DNA of 37,102 nucleotides from Thermoplasmata archaeon (GCA_021790425.1 JAJYEA010000013.1:5915-43016), one strand, 5' to 3'. Positions 1 to 8,320 are shown, counted from the first letter of the stretch. Notes: generated by a model from the letters alone, not told the origin. Numbers and translations: made by a program.

Positions 1-92
1 CATTCGCGGTGCAGCGCTTCGGCCACCGTGCGGGCCGCGGTGGTCTTCCCGCTTCCCGGGGGCCCTCCGATGGTGATGACCCGACCCCTCAC
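1..92 (-). CDS. cmk: Cytidylate (CMP) kinase, N-terminal fragment cut by the window edge
   Basis: Only the first 30 codons are inside the window, read leftward from a GTG at 92. They encode a short beta strand and a Walker A loop, GGPPGSGKTT, at about residues 9-18, which is the typical start of archaeal CMP kinases (transfer of phosphate from ATP to CMP/dCMP). The GTG is chosen because the GTG eight bases further upstream runs into a stop after three codons. The gene follows the DUF106 gene by 15 bases on the same strand, and a secY-DUF106-cmk neighbourhood is common in archaea. Another small P-loop kinase such as adenylate kinase is possible, but the GGPPGSGKTT form and the neighbours favour Cmk. 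Confidence 0.7.
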   Translation of the reverse strand, partial: MRGRVITIGGPPGSGKTTAARTVAEALHRE

Positions 93-107
93 GGACTCAC
101 CGCGTGC

Positions 108-917
108 TCAACCGGCGGCGGGGGGCGGGCTCGCTCCCGTGGCGGTGTTCTCTCCGTCGAGCCGCTGGGCGAGGGACTGGTGCTTCAAGAAGCGGCGGAG
201 GACCAGGTTGAGCGGGAGGGTGTACATCGAGAAGACGAGGAACCAGACGGGCATGATCCAGGCCATCCCCATCAGGTTCACGTTCGTGCCGAAGAGGATG
301 ACCATGGCGGTGTGGTTCGGGTTCAGCCCGTCGAGGAAGATCCCCACCCACGTGTAGATCGCGATGAGCAGGAACCAGGTGACCGCCATGCCCTTGAGCT
401 GCCCGATCATCATCTTGGACTGACGGGCGCTGAGATCGTCCATGTGCGGCTTGAGCGCCTCGAGCTGGTGCTTCTTGCCGCCGCGGAGCGCCGCCATCTG
501 GAGGGGACGGATCGCCTTGGAATGGGCCTGGACCTTCGCGGACTCCACCCAGTCCGTCGTGAAGTTGTAGGCGATGGCGCTGACCGTCATCTGGATGACC
601 CCGGCCAGGAACATGGTGAGGAGCGGGTCCGAGCCCCCGAACCCGATCACCGGGTAGAGGAGGGAGCCGATGCCCACCGCGATCTGGTTACGGGCGTTCT
701 GGTCGAAGAGCATCCAGATCCCGAGCAGGAAGAGGAAGACGAGGATGAACGTGGAGAGCTTGAACTCCGGGGCGGGCGGGAGGGGGGGTTTCGAGGGGGT
801 CTCTTCCCCCTCAGTGGACTCCTCCTCGGTCTCCTCCTCCGAGGTCGATTCCTCGGACGCGGGCTCCGACTCTGGAGCCTCCTCGGGCGCTGCCGAGGGG
901 AGGGGTTTCCCCGTCAT
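108..917 (-). CDS. DUF106 membrane protein, archaeal YidC/EMC3/TMCO1-like insertase (Oxa1 superfamily)
   Basis: The product has 269 residues. An acidic, Ser/Glu/Pro-rich cytosolic N-terminus (residues 1-50) is followed by a first membrane segment (about 52-72), a charged middle region with many Lys/Arg, and membrane segments near 178-198 and 208-245. This is the arrangement of archaeal DUF106 proteins, which belong to the Oxa1 superfamily with YidC, EMC3 and TMCO1 and are thought to help insert membrane proteins. Its position 8 bases after secY supports a role alongside the translocon. Recognition rests on topology and gene context more than on a catalytic motif, as the family has none. Confidence 0.8.
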   Translation of the reverse strand: MTGKPLPSAAPEEAPESEPASEESTSEEETEEESTEGEETPSKPPLPPAPEFKLSTFILVFLFLLGIWMLFDQNARNQIAVGIGSLLYPVIGFGGSDPLLTMFLAGVIQMTVSAIAYNFTTDWVESAKVQAHSKAIRPLQMAALRGGKKHQLEALKPHMDDLSARQSKMMIGQLKGMAVTWFLLIAIYTWVGIFLDGLNPNHTAMVILFGTNVNLMGMAWIMPVWFLVFSMYTLPLNLVLRRFLKHQSLAQRLDGENTATGASPPPAAG

Positions 918-925
918 GGTCTACC

Positions 926-2695
926 CTACTCGCCGCCCAGGAAGCGGCGCAACAGCGGGTTCATCTCCATGAGCTGCTCGCGTCCCATAGCCTCGTAGAG
1001 GTTGATAATGATGCCCACCGTCAGCAGCACCCCCGTACCGGAGGTCTGCCCGACGGTACCGATGAGGTCCGCCCCGGAGGCCAGCGCCCCGACCGCGGCA
1101 CCCGAGATGACCGTGATCACCGGGATGTAGCGCTCGAGCACGCGGCGGAGCACGCGCGGGTCGCGACGGAACCCGGGGATCTGCATGCCGCTCGCCTCGA
1201 TCTGGCGGGCGACCGCCTCGGGCCCCATGTTCGTGGTCTGGATCCAGAACCTGGCGAAGAGGATCGAGCCGCCGATCATGAGCGAGACGTAGATCAGCAC
1301 GTGGAGCATCCCCTGCCACCAGGCGTGGCCGGCGAGGTAGCTCCCGTAGATCTGGTAGTTGAAGATCGGCAGGAGCCATCCCTCGAGCCCGTTCACCACG
1401 GAGACGTAGTAGGCTCCCCCGGTGAGCGGGGTCGACGTCGAGACCCCGAGCGCCGAGGCCTCGGTCGAGCTCGAGGGGTAGCTTCCGATCCACCACTGGT
1501 GGCCGATGCCCGGGAAGTGCATCAGGGTCGGGTTGGACCAGAGCAGGAGCGAGAACATGGTGACGTTGGCGAGCAGCGCCGACATCAGGATGACCGGGAT
1601 GTTCGAGGCGTAGATGAGCCGCAGGGGATATCGGCCCCGCGCACCCCGCGCCTCGGCGGAGGAGAGCGGGAGCTCGATGCGCGTCGACTCCGTCCACGCG
1701 ACGATGAAGAAGATGGTCGCCGTACCGATGAGCGCCGTGATCGGGTTCGGATAGCGGAGCAGGATCTGCTCGAGCCCTCCGCCCGCGAGCTGCGAGGCGC
1801 TCAGGTTCGTGAGCAGGTAGTAGGTCTTGAAGATCGTCCCGGCGGGAGGGTTGGAGATCGAGAGGGGCTGGGACGGGTTGGCGGGCAGCCAGTTGATCGT
1901 GCCCGTGATGATCGCCTGCGAGACGCCCGCGGCGATGAAGAGGGAGACACCGCTCCCGATCCCCCACTTGCTCACGACCTCATCCATCAGGAAGACCAGG
2001 TAGCTTCCGAGCGCGATCTGCGCGATGATGATGATGTCGGCGAGGAGCGCCTCGTTGCCCGGCGCGAGCGAGTGCAAGGAGGAGACGAAGGTGGAGCTCG
2101 GGGTCAGGAACCCGAAGACCTGGGGGATGGCCTCCACGAAGATCATCAGGACGACGATGATCTTCTGGGACCCCTGGTACATCCCCTTGTCCTCGTCGTC
2201 GGTGAGGTCCAGGTTGATGATCTTCGCGCCCGTGAAGAGCTGCATGATGATCGACCCCGTGACGATGGGACCGATCCCGAGCTGCATGATCGTCCCCTGC
2301 GCCCCGGCCAGGATGGCCCGGTAGCTCGCGAAGAGGTCGACGCTGGTCGCCGTGCTGATACCGTAGATGAAGATGTTCGTCAGGACGAAGTAGAGCAGGA
2401 GGACGGTGATGGTCCAGAAGAGCTTCGTCCGGAAGTGGACGTGCCCCGTCGGCTTCGAGACGGCGGGGAGCCGGCTCGTGATCGGCTTCCAGCCGTAGAG
2501 CATCGAGCGTTTGTCTCCCTTATAGGAGAGGAGCATGAACGCCAAGCCCAGGATGACGAACAGGACGAAGCCGGTGATCGCGAGCGCCACGTAGGTGGGC
2601 TGGGTCCAGTAGTAGTACAGGCCCAAGACCAGTGCCCCGAATACGATGAAAAACGGCAGGCTGGAGTAGCTTCGAGCGATCTCATCGTCCGCCAT
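926..2695 (-). CDS. secY: Protein translocase subunit SecY
   Basis: This is the pore-forming subunit of the Sec translocon in the cytoplasmic membrane. The 589-residue product has the expected many hydrophobic helices; the SecY-like region begins with the HVHFRTKLFWTITVLLLYFV stretch and the plug-region text LFASYRAILAGAQGTIMQLG. At 589 residues it is longer than the roughly 430-490 residues of many archaeal SecY proteins. The excess lies in an extra hydrophobic N-terminal segment (residues 1-55) and in Ser/Thr/Pro/Gly-rich loops around residues 270-320 and 395-450, probably extracellular. The ATG at 2695 is chosen because a TATA-like element lies about 43 bases upstream. In many archaea secY follows the L15 gene; here it is divergent from L3. 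Confidence 0.95.
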   Translation of the reverse strand: MADDEIARSYSSLPFFIVFGALVLGLYYYWTQPTYVALAITGFVLFVILGLAFMLLSYKGDKRSMLYGWKPITSRLPAVSKPTGHVHFRTKLFWTITVLLLYFVLTNIFIYGISTATSVDLFASYRAILAGAQGTIMQLGIGPIVTGSIIMQLFTGAKIINLDLTDDEDKGMYQGSQKIIVVLMIFVEAIPQVFGFLTPSSTFVSSLHSLAPGNEALLADIIIIAQIALGSYLVFLMDEVVSKWGIGSGVSLFIAAGVSQAIITGTINWLPANPSQPLSISNPPAGTIFKTYYLLTNLSASQLAGGGLEQILLRYPNPITALIGTATIFFIVAWTESTRIELPLSSAEARGARGRYPLRLIYASNIPVILMSALLANVTMFSLLLWSNPTLMHFPGIGHQWWIGSYPSSSTEASALGVSTSTPLTGGAYYVSVVNGLEGWLLPIFNYQIYGSYLAGHAWWQGMLHVLIYVSLMIGGSILFARFWIQTTNMGPEAVARQIEASGMQIPGFRRDPRVLRRVLERYIPVITVISGAAVGALASGADLIGTVGQTSGTGVLLTVGIIINLYEAMGREQLMEMNPLLRRFLGGE

Positions 2696-2733
2696 GAAGG
2701 TCCCGTTGGGTTCGCGCCTCTAAGAAGTTCCCT

Positions 2734-2743
2734 GATATATAGT
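2734..2743 (-). promoter_or_regulatory. TATA-like element of secY
   Basis: On the minus strand this reads ACTATATATC. An archaeal start site about 25 bases downstream would fall near 2713, leaving a leader of roughly 18 bases before the secY ATG. Confidence 0.65.
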
Positions 2744-2993
2744 CTGCGAATTCGAAAAGTCGTCTCAGGACCCCGTGGGCCCCGCCCTTCGACCCTCGTG
2801 CGCCCGGGGTTCGCCCCGGTCTCCCCGCCCGCCCCCGGCGGCGAAGCCACCGCGGAGGACGGGATCGGACCCCCCCGGTGCCCTTCCTCCCCCCGCCGAC
2901 CGGCGTGCTCCGTCCCGGGGGCGGAGCGAGAATCCGCTCCACGCGGTGGTCAATCCCGTTGGGGAGGGGTCCTCTCCGATTTTGCAAAGAATC

Positions 2994-3001
2994 GTTAAAT
3001 A
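2994..3001 (+). promoter_or_regulatory. TATA-like element of the ribosomal protein operon
   Basis: The element GTTAAATA is preceded by a purine-rich GCAAAGA that could act as a TFB recognition element. It is centred about 31 bases before the L3 ATG, so the mRNA probably has only a few leader bases. Confidence 0.65.
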
Positions 3002-3028
3002 CCTCATGACTTTCGGGCGAAGGCACCT

Positions 3029-4045
3029 ATGGCAAGGAGACATAAGCCCCGCCGTGGCTCGCTCGGGTTCTGGCCCCGGAAGCGCGCGCCCACCGCGGTA
3101 CCGCGCATCAACCGGTGGCCCCACGGCCCCGCCAAGCCCCACCTCGAGGGATTCGCGGGTTACAAGGTCGGCATGACCCACGCTATCATGGTGGATTTCC
3201 GAAAGCGGTCCACCACCTCCGGTCAGGAGGTCAGTGTGCCCGTCACCGTCGTCGAGACCCCTCCCATCATCGTGGACGCGGTCCGCGTCTACAAGACCGG
3301 CCCCAAGGGCCGCTACGTCTCCTCCGAGATCTGGAACCCCGACCTCGACCAGCGCCTGGCCCGCCGGCGCCCCATCCCGTCCAAGGACGAGGATGCGGAG
3401 AAGCCCGCGCGCGCCAAGGGCGCGAAGAAGGAGTCGGCCGACGGGGAGGACCTCGTCCTGGTCGTCCACACCCAGCCCCACCTCGTGACCGGCGTTCCCT
3501 CCAAGACCCCGGAGATCTTCGAGGTCCGCGTGTCCGGCGAGAAGTTCTCCGAGCGGCTCGAGTGGTCGAAGGCGCTCCTCGGGAAGGAGGTCAAGATGGA
3601 AGACTTCGCCCACGAGGGCGAGATGGTCGACATCGTCTCCGTCACGAAGGGCAAGGGATTCCAGGGACACATCAAGCGGTTCCACGTCAAGCTCCAGCCC
3701 CACAAGAACTCCAAGCACCGGCGCATGATCGGGACGCTGGGACCCCACAACCCGAGCTACGTCACCTACCGCATCCCGCAGTCGGGGCAGATGGGCTATC
3801 ACCGAAGGACGGAGTTCAACAAGCGCATCCTCAAGATCGTGTCCGACCCCTCGGCCTACCAGGTCAACCCCAACGGCGGGTTCCTCCACTATGGTATGGT
3901 GCGCGGGACCTCGGTGATCCTCCACGGGTCCATCGGCGGACCCTCGAAGCGCCTCGTTCGGTTCCGGCTCCCCATGCGCTTCCGCGGGGGGCAGGAGAAG
4001 ATCGACATCCGCTACCTGTCGACGCAGAGCAAGAGAGGAGGATAG
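3029..4045 (+). CDS. rpl3: 50S ribosomal protein L3 (uL3)
   Basis: Large-subunit protein whose long finger reaches toward the peptidyl transferase centre. The 338-residue product starts with the archaeal MARRHKPRRGSLGFWPRKRA and has the GFAGYKVGMTH segment near residue 41 and the GKGFQGHIKRFHVK segment near 210, followed by the basic RRMIGTLGPHNPS region. A Lys/Glu/Ala-rich insert (about residues 117-142) looks like a disordered surface loop. It is the first gene of the cluster, just downstream of a TATA-like element. One base separates its stop from the L4 start. Confidence 0.97.
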   Translation: MARRHKPRRGSLGFWPRKRAPTAVPRINRWPHGPAKPHLEGFAGYKVGMTHAIMVDFRKRSTTSGQEVSVPVTVVETPPIIVDAVRVYKTGPKGRYVSSEIWNPDLDQRLARRRPIPSKDEDAEKPARAKGAKKESADGEDLVLVVHTQPHLVTGVPSKTPEIFEVRVSGEKFSERLEWSKALLGKEVKMEDFAHEGEMVDIVSVTKGKGFQGHIKRFHVKLQPHKNSKHRRMIGTLGPHNPSYVTYRIPQSGQMGYHRRTEFNKRILKIVSDPSAYQVNPNGGFLHYGMVRGTSVILHGSIGGPSKRLVRFRLPMRFRGGQEKIDIRYLSTQSKRGG

Positions 4046-4046
4046 G

Positions 4047-4901
4047 ATGCCGACACCCGAAACCGCTCACGGACACCACCGAGTGCACGTACTGGACCTC
4101 GCGGGCAAGCCCGGCAAGCAATTGCAGCTTCCCCTCTTCTTCTCCGTGCCCTACCGCCCGGACATCATCCACCGCGCCGTCATCGCGGCGCAGGCGAACC
4201 GCCAGCAGCCCTACGGTGCCGACCCCCTCGCCGGGACGCGCCGGTCGGTCGAGTGGCCCGGCAAGGGGCGCGGCATGGCACGTACCCCGCGCGTCAAGAC
4301 CACGAACCGCGGTGGCTTCGTGCCCAACACGGTCGGCGGCCGTGAGGCCCACCCTCCCCGCGCGGAGACCGACCGCACGAAGAAGATCAACGTCAAGGAG
4401 CGCCAACGTGCGCTCGCTTCCGCCTTGGCCGCGACGCGCGAGGTCCGCCTCGCGCTCGAGCGGGGCCACCTGGTCCCGGAGCACGTGAAGCTCCCCCTCG
4501 TCCTGGAGGACGGTGTGGAGGAGATCACCGCAACGGCGAAGGCGAAGGAGATCCTCGAGACCCTCGGGATCTGGGCCGACGTCGAGCGTGCCATCCGGGG
4601 AGTCCATATCCGGACGGGAAAGGGAAAGGGCCGGGGCCGTCCCCGCCGTATCCCGCGCAGCGTCCTCGTGGTCGTCAGCAAGCCCGGTCTCGCCCGCGGG
4701 TTCCGCAACCTCCGTGGCGTCGAGGTCGTGCCGGTCGAGTCGCTCGGAACGGAGCACCTCGCCCCCGGTGGCCAGGCCGGCCGTCTCACGCTCTTCAGCA
4801 CCGCGTCGATCAAGGCCCTCGAGGAGCGCCTGGGAGGATCCCTCTCGAGCGCTTCGTTGCCCGCCCCGGTCGCCGTCCTGGGAGGAGGTAAGGCCGCATG
4901 A
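4047..4901 (+). CDS. rpl4: 50S ribosomal protein L4 (uL4)
   Basis: Large-subunit protein with a globular domain and an extended loop lining the exit tunnel. The 284-residue product contains the loop text RRSVEWPGKGRGMARTPRVK (about residues 65-84) and, near the C-terminus, SVLVVVSKPGLARGFRNLRG, typical of archaeal/eukaryotic L4. A Shine-Dalgarno-like GAGGAGGAT inside the end of the L3 gene precedes the ATG. Its stop overlaps the L23 start as ATGA. Confidence 0.97.
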   Translation: MPTPETAHGHHRVHVLDLAGKPGKQLQLPLFFSVPYRPDIIHRAVIAAQANRQQPYGADPLAGTRRSVEWPGKGRGMARTPRVKTTNRGGFVPNTVGGREAHPPRAETDRTKKINVKERQRALASALAATREVRLALERGHLVPEHVKLPLVLEDGVEEITATAKAKEILETLGIWADVERAIRGVHIRTGKGKGRGRPRRIPRSVLVVVSKPGLARGFRNLRGVEVVPVESLGTEHLAPGGQAGRLTLFSTASIKALEERLGGSLSSASLPAPVAVLGGGKAA

Positions 4902-5164
4902 CCCGCACCTCGATCGAGCGGGTCGTCTTCCACCCCTACGTGACGGAAAAGACGATGGACGAGATGGAACGCCAGAACCGGCTCGAGTTCGTCGTGGACC
5001 GCCGGGCCAACAAGGCCGCCATCAAGCGGGCCATCGAGGACCTCTACCAGGTCAAAGTGCTCAAGGTCACCACCAAGATCGGCCCCCACGGGAAGATCGC
5101 GATGGTGCGGTTCCCCAAGGACTATTCGGCGGAGGAGATCGGCTCCCGCGCCGGGGTGTTCTAA
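4898..5164 (+). CDS. rpl23: 50S ribosomal protein L23 (uL23)
   Basis: Large-subunit protein at the tunnel exit, a docking site for SRP and nascent-chain factors. The 88-residue product is the usual archaeal size and contains HPYVTEKTMDEME near residue 11 and the VDRRANKAAIKRAIEDLY helix-strand pattern. It overlaps L4 by four bases and shares one base with the L2 start (TAATG), so translation is probably coupled. Confidence 0.96.
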   Translation: MTRTSIERVVFHPYVTEKTMDEMERQNRLEFVVDRRANKAAIKRAIEDLYQVKVLKVTTKIGPHGKIAMVRFPKDYSAEEIGSRAGVF

Positions 5165-5871
5165 TGGGAAAGCGCATCATCTCCCGGCGCCGGGGAGCCG
5201 GCACCGGCACCTACCGGAGCCCGAGCCACAGGCATCACGGCGCCATCCAATTCCCCCCGATGCGCATCCAGGAGGCCACCACGGTCACCGAGCTCGTCCA
5301 TGCCCCGGGACACAGCGCCCCGGTGGCGGTCGTCAAGGGCCCGAACGGGGGTTCCTGGCGGTTGCTCGCCACGTCCGGCCTGTCGACGGGGGATTCCCTC
5401 GCGCTCGGCAGCGGCGAGGTGGCCCGCGGTTCCGTGCTCCCGCTCTCGCACATCCCCGACGGCGCGCTGGTCTCGAACATCGAGGTCACGCCGGAGGATG
5501 GCGGCAAGCTCGTGCGGGCCGCCGGGACCTCGGCGCTCGTCGTCGCCCACCAGGGCGGCAAGGTCACGCTCCAGCTTCCCAGCGGCCATTTCAAGGACTT
5601 CCCGGCGCTCTGCCGCGCCCAGATCGGGATCGTGGCGGGCGGTGGACGGGGCGAACGCCCGTTCGTCAAGGCCGGAAAGAAGGTCCTGGCCTACCGCTCC
5701 CTCGCGAAGGCGCCCTTCAAGGTGCGCGGTGTCGCGATGAACCCCGTGAACCACCCCTTCGGGGGCGGGTCCCACCAGCACGTGGGCCGTCCGAGCACCG
5801 TCTCCTCGGGCACCTGGCCGGGTGCCAAGGTGGGCCGGTTCGGTCGGAAGAAGAAGCGGAAGGTGAGATGA
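5164..5871 (+). CDS. rpl2: 50S ribosomal protein L2 (uL2)
   Basis: Large-subunit protein near the peptidyl transferase centre. The 235-residue product begins MGKRIISRRRGAGTGTYRSP and ends with the conserved basic segment VAMNPVNHPFGGGSHQHVG and a Lys/Arg-rich tail. The ATG at 5164 is chosen because it overlaps the L23 stop, matches the usual archaeal L2 N-terminus and gives the family's normal length. The same frame stays open far upstream within the L4/L23 genes, but that extension is not coding. Confidence 0.96.
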   Translation: MGKRIISRRRGAGTGTYRSPSHRHHGAIQFPPMRIQEATTVTELVHAPGHSAPVAVVKGPNGGSWRLLATSGLSTGDSLALGSGEVARGSVLPLSHIPDGALVSNIEVTPEDGGKLVRAAGTSALVVAHQGGKVTLQLPSGHFKDFPALCRAQIGIVAGGGRGERPFVKAGKKVLAYRSLAKAPFKVRGVAMNPVNHPFGGGSHQHVGRPSTVSSGTWPGAKVGRFGRKKKRKVR

Positions 5872-5875
5872 TCTC

Positions 5876-6301
5876 ATGCCGAAGCGAGTGAAGAAGAGCG
5901 CGATCGATCTCCGCAAGAAGAAGGAGTTCACCCTCCACGGGCACTCGGTCGCCGAGCTGTCCACCATGACGATCGCCGACCTCGCCAAGATCCTCCCCGC
6001 GCGCCAGCGCCGGACGATCACCCGGGGGTTCAACGCCGACCAGCAGCGCCTGATCGACCACGTCTCCGACCCGAAGGCGAAGCAACCCATCCGCACGCAC
6101 TGCCGCGACGTGCTGGTCCTGCCCGCCTTCGTGGGCAAGCGCCTCGCCATCTTTTCGGGAAAGGAGTTCAAGGAGGTCGAGATCCGTCCCGAGATGATCG
6201 GTCACTACCTCGGCGAGTTCTGCCTGACGCGCCGGTTCGAGAAGCACTCGGGCCCGGGTGTCGGAGCCACGCGGAGCTCCAAGTTCATGCCCCTGAAGTG
6301 A
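5876..6301 (+). CDS. rps19: 30S ribosomal protein S19 (uS19)
   Basis: Small-subunit head protein that contacts S13 and the A-site finger. The 141-residue product shows the archaeal S19 pattern: LPARQRRTITRGF near residue 41, KPIRTHCRDV-like text (QPIRTHCRDVLVLPAFVGK) near 72, and the C-terminal GEFCLTRRFEKHSGPGVGAT. Four bases separate it from L2 and four from L22. Confidence 0.96.
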   Translation: MPKRVKKSAIDLRKKKEFTLHGHSVAELSTMTIADLAKILPARQRRTITRGFNADQQRLIDHVSDPKAKQPIRTHCRDVLVLPAFVGKRLAIFSGKEFKEVEIRPEMIGHYLGEFCLTRRFEKHSGPGVGATRSSKFMPLK

Positions 6302-6305
6302 GACG

Positions 6306-6758
6306 ATGAGAGGATACACCTACACCCCGGCCAAAGGCAAGACCGTCGCGCGCGCCCGCGGCTACGAGCTCTCGATCTCCCCGAAGAAGACCTACGAGGT
6401 CCTGAACGCGATCCGGGGGATGTCCCTCGACCGCGCCCGGGAGTACCTCGAGGACGTCGCCGCCCTGCGGCGCGCCGTCCCCTTCCGACGCTACAACCAG
6501 GAGACCGCCCACCACAAGGGTACCGGCCCCGGCCGTTTCCCCGTCAAGGTGGCGCAGGAACTGATCAAGGTCCTCGACAACGCCAAGGCGAACGCCGACT
6601 ACGAGGGGATGAACGTCGACGACCTCGAGGTCGTGGTCGCGGCATCTTCCCGCGGCCGGATCGGCAAGGCCACCATGCCCCGCGCCCACGGCCGTGCCAC
6701 GAACTGGAACGAGCAGACGACGAACATCGAGATCGTGCTGGCGGAGAGGACGCGGTAG
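6306..6758 (+). CDS. rpl22: 50S ribosomal protein L22 (uL22)
   Basis: Large-subunit protein with a beta hairpin in the exit tunnel. The 150-residue product contains the archaeal L22 elements RGMSLDRAREYLEDV (about residues 38-52), YNQETAHHKGTGPGRFPVK (about 62-80) and a C-terminal basic hairpin followed by NIEIVLAE. Length and order are normal for archaea. Confidence 0.96.
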   Translation: MRGYTYTPAKGKTVARARGYELSISPKKTYEVLNAIRGMSLDRAREYLEDVAALRRAVPFRRYNQETAHHKGTGPGRFPVKVAQELIKVLDNAKANADYEGMNVDDLEVVVAASSRGRIGKATMPRAHGRATNWNEQTTNIEIVLAERTR

Positions 6759-6763
6759 AGTCC

Positions 6764-7462
6764 ATGGGCGGAGAGCGCAAGTTCATTCAGGAGAGCATGC
6801 GACGGGTGCTCCTCAAGGAGTATCTGATCAGCCAGTCGCAGCGCGCGGGCTTCGGCGGGGTGGACATCACCCGGACGCCGATGGGCACGCGGGTCACCCT
6901 CGTCTGCGAGCGTCCCGGGGTCATCATCGGCCGTCGGGGCGAGTTCATCCGTCAGCTCACCTCCACCATCGCCGACCGTTTCAAGCTCGACAACCCCCAG
7001 ATCGAGGTCCAGGAGGAGAAGCAGCCGAACCTCAACGCCCAGCTCATGGCCGAGAAGCTCGCCGTGGCCCTGGAGCGCGGGTGGCACTTCCGCCGGGCCG
7101 GTCACTCGACCGTCCGGCGCATCATGGACAGCGGGGCGCGCGGGTGCCAGGTGATCCTCTCCGGGAAGCTGACCGGCGAGCGCCACCGCACCGAGCGGTT
7201 CAAGTCCGGGATGATCAAGTACTGCGGGACGGCCTCCATCTACGTCATGAAGAAGGGGTTCGCCCAGGCCAAGCTCAAGCCCGGTATCATCGGGGTCAAC
7301 GTCTGGATCATGCCTCCGGACGCGAAGATGCCCGACGAGATCACGGTCGTTCCGGCCGCGGGCCCTGCCGCACCGCCGGCCCCCGCCGCATCGCCGAGCG
7401 CACCGCCCGTGGCGGCGGCCGCTGCACCCTCCGGGGAGCCCCCGGCGGGAGGCGCCCAATGA
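6764..7462 (+). CDS. rps3: 30S ribosomal protein S3 (uS3)
   Basis: Small-subunit protein at the mRNA entry site. An N-terminal KH domain has the GxxG-containing ERPGVIIGRRGEFIRQL (about residues 47-63). The C-terminal S3 domain includes ARGCQVILSGKLTGERHRTE. The last 35 or so residues are almost entirely Ala, Pro and Gly with no charged residues until near the end, an apparently disordered tail beyond the folded domain. The stop overlaps the L29 start (ATGA). Confidence 0.96.
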   Translation: MGGERKFIQESMRRVLLKEYLISQSQRAGFGGVDITRTPMGTRVTLVCERPGVIIGRRGEFIRQLTSTIADRFKLDNPQIEVQEEKQPNLNAQLMAEKLAVALERGWHFRRAGHSTVRRIMDSGARGCQVILSGKLTGERHRTERFKSGMIKYCGTASIYVMKKGFAQAKLKPGIIGVNVWIMPPDAKMPDEITVVPAAGPAAPPAPAASPSAPPVAAAAAPSGEPPAGGAQ

Positions 7463-7665
7463 GTCTGCTGCGCATGAAGGACCTCCGCGCCCTCACCGAC
7501 GAGGAGCTCGCGAAGCGCATCCGCGACCTCGAGATGGACCTCCTGCGGGAACGCGGGGTGGCCGCCATGGGAGGCGCTCCGGCGTCGCCGGGCCACCTGC
7601 GCGCGGTCCGCACGAACGTCGCCCGCGCCCTGACGGTGCGGACGGAACGTTCGAGGAAGCAATGA
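7459..7665 (+). CDS. rpl29: 50S ribosomal protein L29 (uL29)
   Basis: Small two-helix large-subunit protein near the tunnel exit. The 68-residue product begins MSLLRMKDLRALTDEELAKR and has the expected second helix ending in RAVRTNVARALTVRTER. The ATG at 7459 overlaps the S3 stop by four bases and gives the normal family size. An eIF1/SUI1 gene, which often sits after L29 in archaeal clusters, is absent; rnp1 follows directly with a 4-base overlap. Confidence 0.93.
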   Translation: MSLLRMKDLRALTDEELAKRIRDLEMDLLRERGVAAMGGAPASPGHLRAVRTNVARALTVRTERSRKQ

Positions 7666-7946
7666 AGGGCTGGATGGGCGAGTTCATCGGTCAGTCGCTC
7701 CGGGTCACCTCGGCCCCCGGGATCGGCGCTCTCCCGTTGTCCTCCACGATCGTGGACGAGAGCCTGAACATGCTCTACGTGGTTCTCGAGGGACGCTCGC
7801 GGACGATCGCGGTCCCCAAGCACGGCCTCCGTGGCCTCCTCACCACCGAGGAGGGAGCAATAGACTTAATAGGCGATGAGCTACGGGTGCGCCCCGAGGA
7901 TCGCATCAAGCGTTTCGCGACCCGACGGAGAGAATCCCCATGGTAG
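7662..7946 (+). CDS. rnp1: Ribonuclease P protein component 1 (Rpp29/POP4 family)
   Basis: Protein subunit of archaeal RNase P, which trims tRNA 5' leaders. The 94-residue product has the Sm-like core pattern: EFIGQSLRV near residue 7, GIVVDES-like [13 protein letters not shown] near 28-40, and the C-terminal [16 protein letters not shown] with the conserved RPEDR. Rnp1 between L29 and S17 is a standard archaeal arrangement. It overlaps L29 by 4 bases and S17 by 7 bases. Confidence 0.92.
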   Translation: MKGWMGEFIGQSLRVTSAPGIGALPLSSTIVDESLNMLYVVLEGRSRTIAVPKHGLRGLLTTEEGAIDLIGDELRVRPEDRIKRFATRRRESPW

Positions 7947-8320
7947 CATCGAAGGCAGCGAAGGCCCGGGACCCCGGCCTGGACGTCCGCATCCCGAAGG
8001 AGTCCTGCACCGACGCGAAGTGCCCGTTCCACGGCCACCTCAAGGTCCGGGGCTACACCATGGAGGGTGTGGTCGTCTCGAACAAGATGCAAGGCACCGT
8101 GGTCGTGCAGCGGACCCTGCTCCATTACGTTCCCAAGTACGAGCGGTACGAGAAGCGCAAGCGGCGCTACCTCGCCCACGCGCCTCCCTGCCTCAAGGTC
8201 GCCGAGGGACGGCGGGTCCGCATCGCGGAGACCCGGCCCCTCGCGAAGAACGTCAGCTTCGTCGTCGTCGAGAACCTCGGAGAGGGCCCGTTGGCGATCC
8301 CCGAGGAGGAGCCCCGATGA
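7940..8320 (+). CDS. rps17: 30S ribosomal protein S17 (uS17)
   Basis: OB-fold small-subunit protein binding 16S rRNA. The 126-residue product includes the archaeal N-terminal [18 protein letters not shown] segment, the strand [20 protein letters not shown], and [20 protein letters not shown] near the C-terminus. A short N-terminal extension makes it slightly longer than typical. The start overlaps the end of rnp1. Confidence 0.96.
   Translation: MVASKAAKARDPGLDVRIPKESCTDAKCPFHGHLKVRGYTMEGVVVSNKMQGTVVVQRTLLHYVPKYERYEKRKRRYLAHAPPCLKVAEGRRVRIAETRPLAKNVSFVVVENLGEGPLAIPEEEPR

Larger units (their letters stand above)
2696..3028. promoter_or_regulatory. Divergent intergenic region between secY and the ribosomal protein operon
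   Basis: This 333-base stretch has no supportable gene. It contains a leftward TATA-like element for secY (2734-2743) and a rightward one for L3 (2994-3001). Between them is very GC-rich sequence with poly-C tracts. A 6-bp dyad (GGAGCG / CGCTCC, 2923-2940, 6-base spacer) lies about 55 bases upstream of the L3 TATA element; it could be an operator or chance in such GC-rich DNA. Confidence 0.6.

Noticed and set aside
1301-2998. Long plus-strand open frame (565 codons) opposite secY
   Set aside because: Its product is an Arg/Asp/Glu/Gly repeat-like sequence with no fold, as expected for the antisense of a GC-rich gene. SecY on the other strand is certain.
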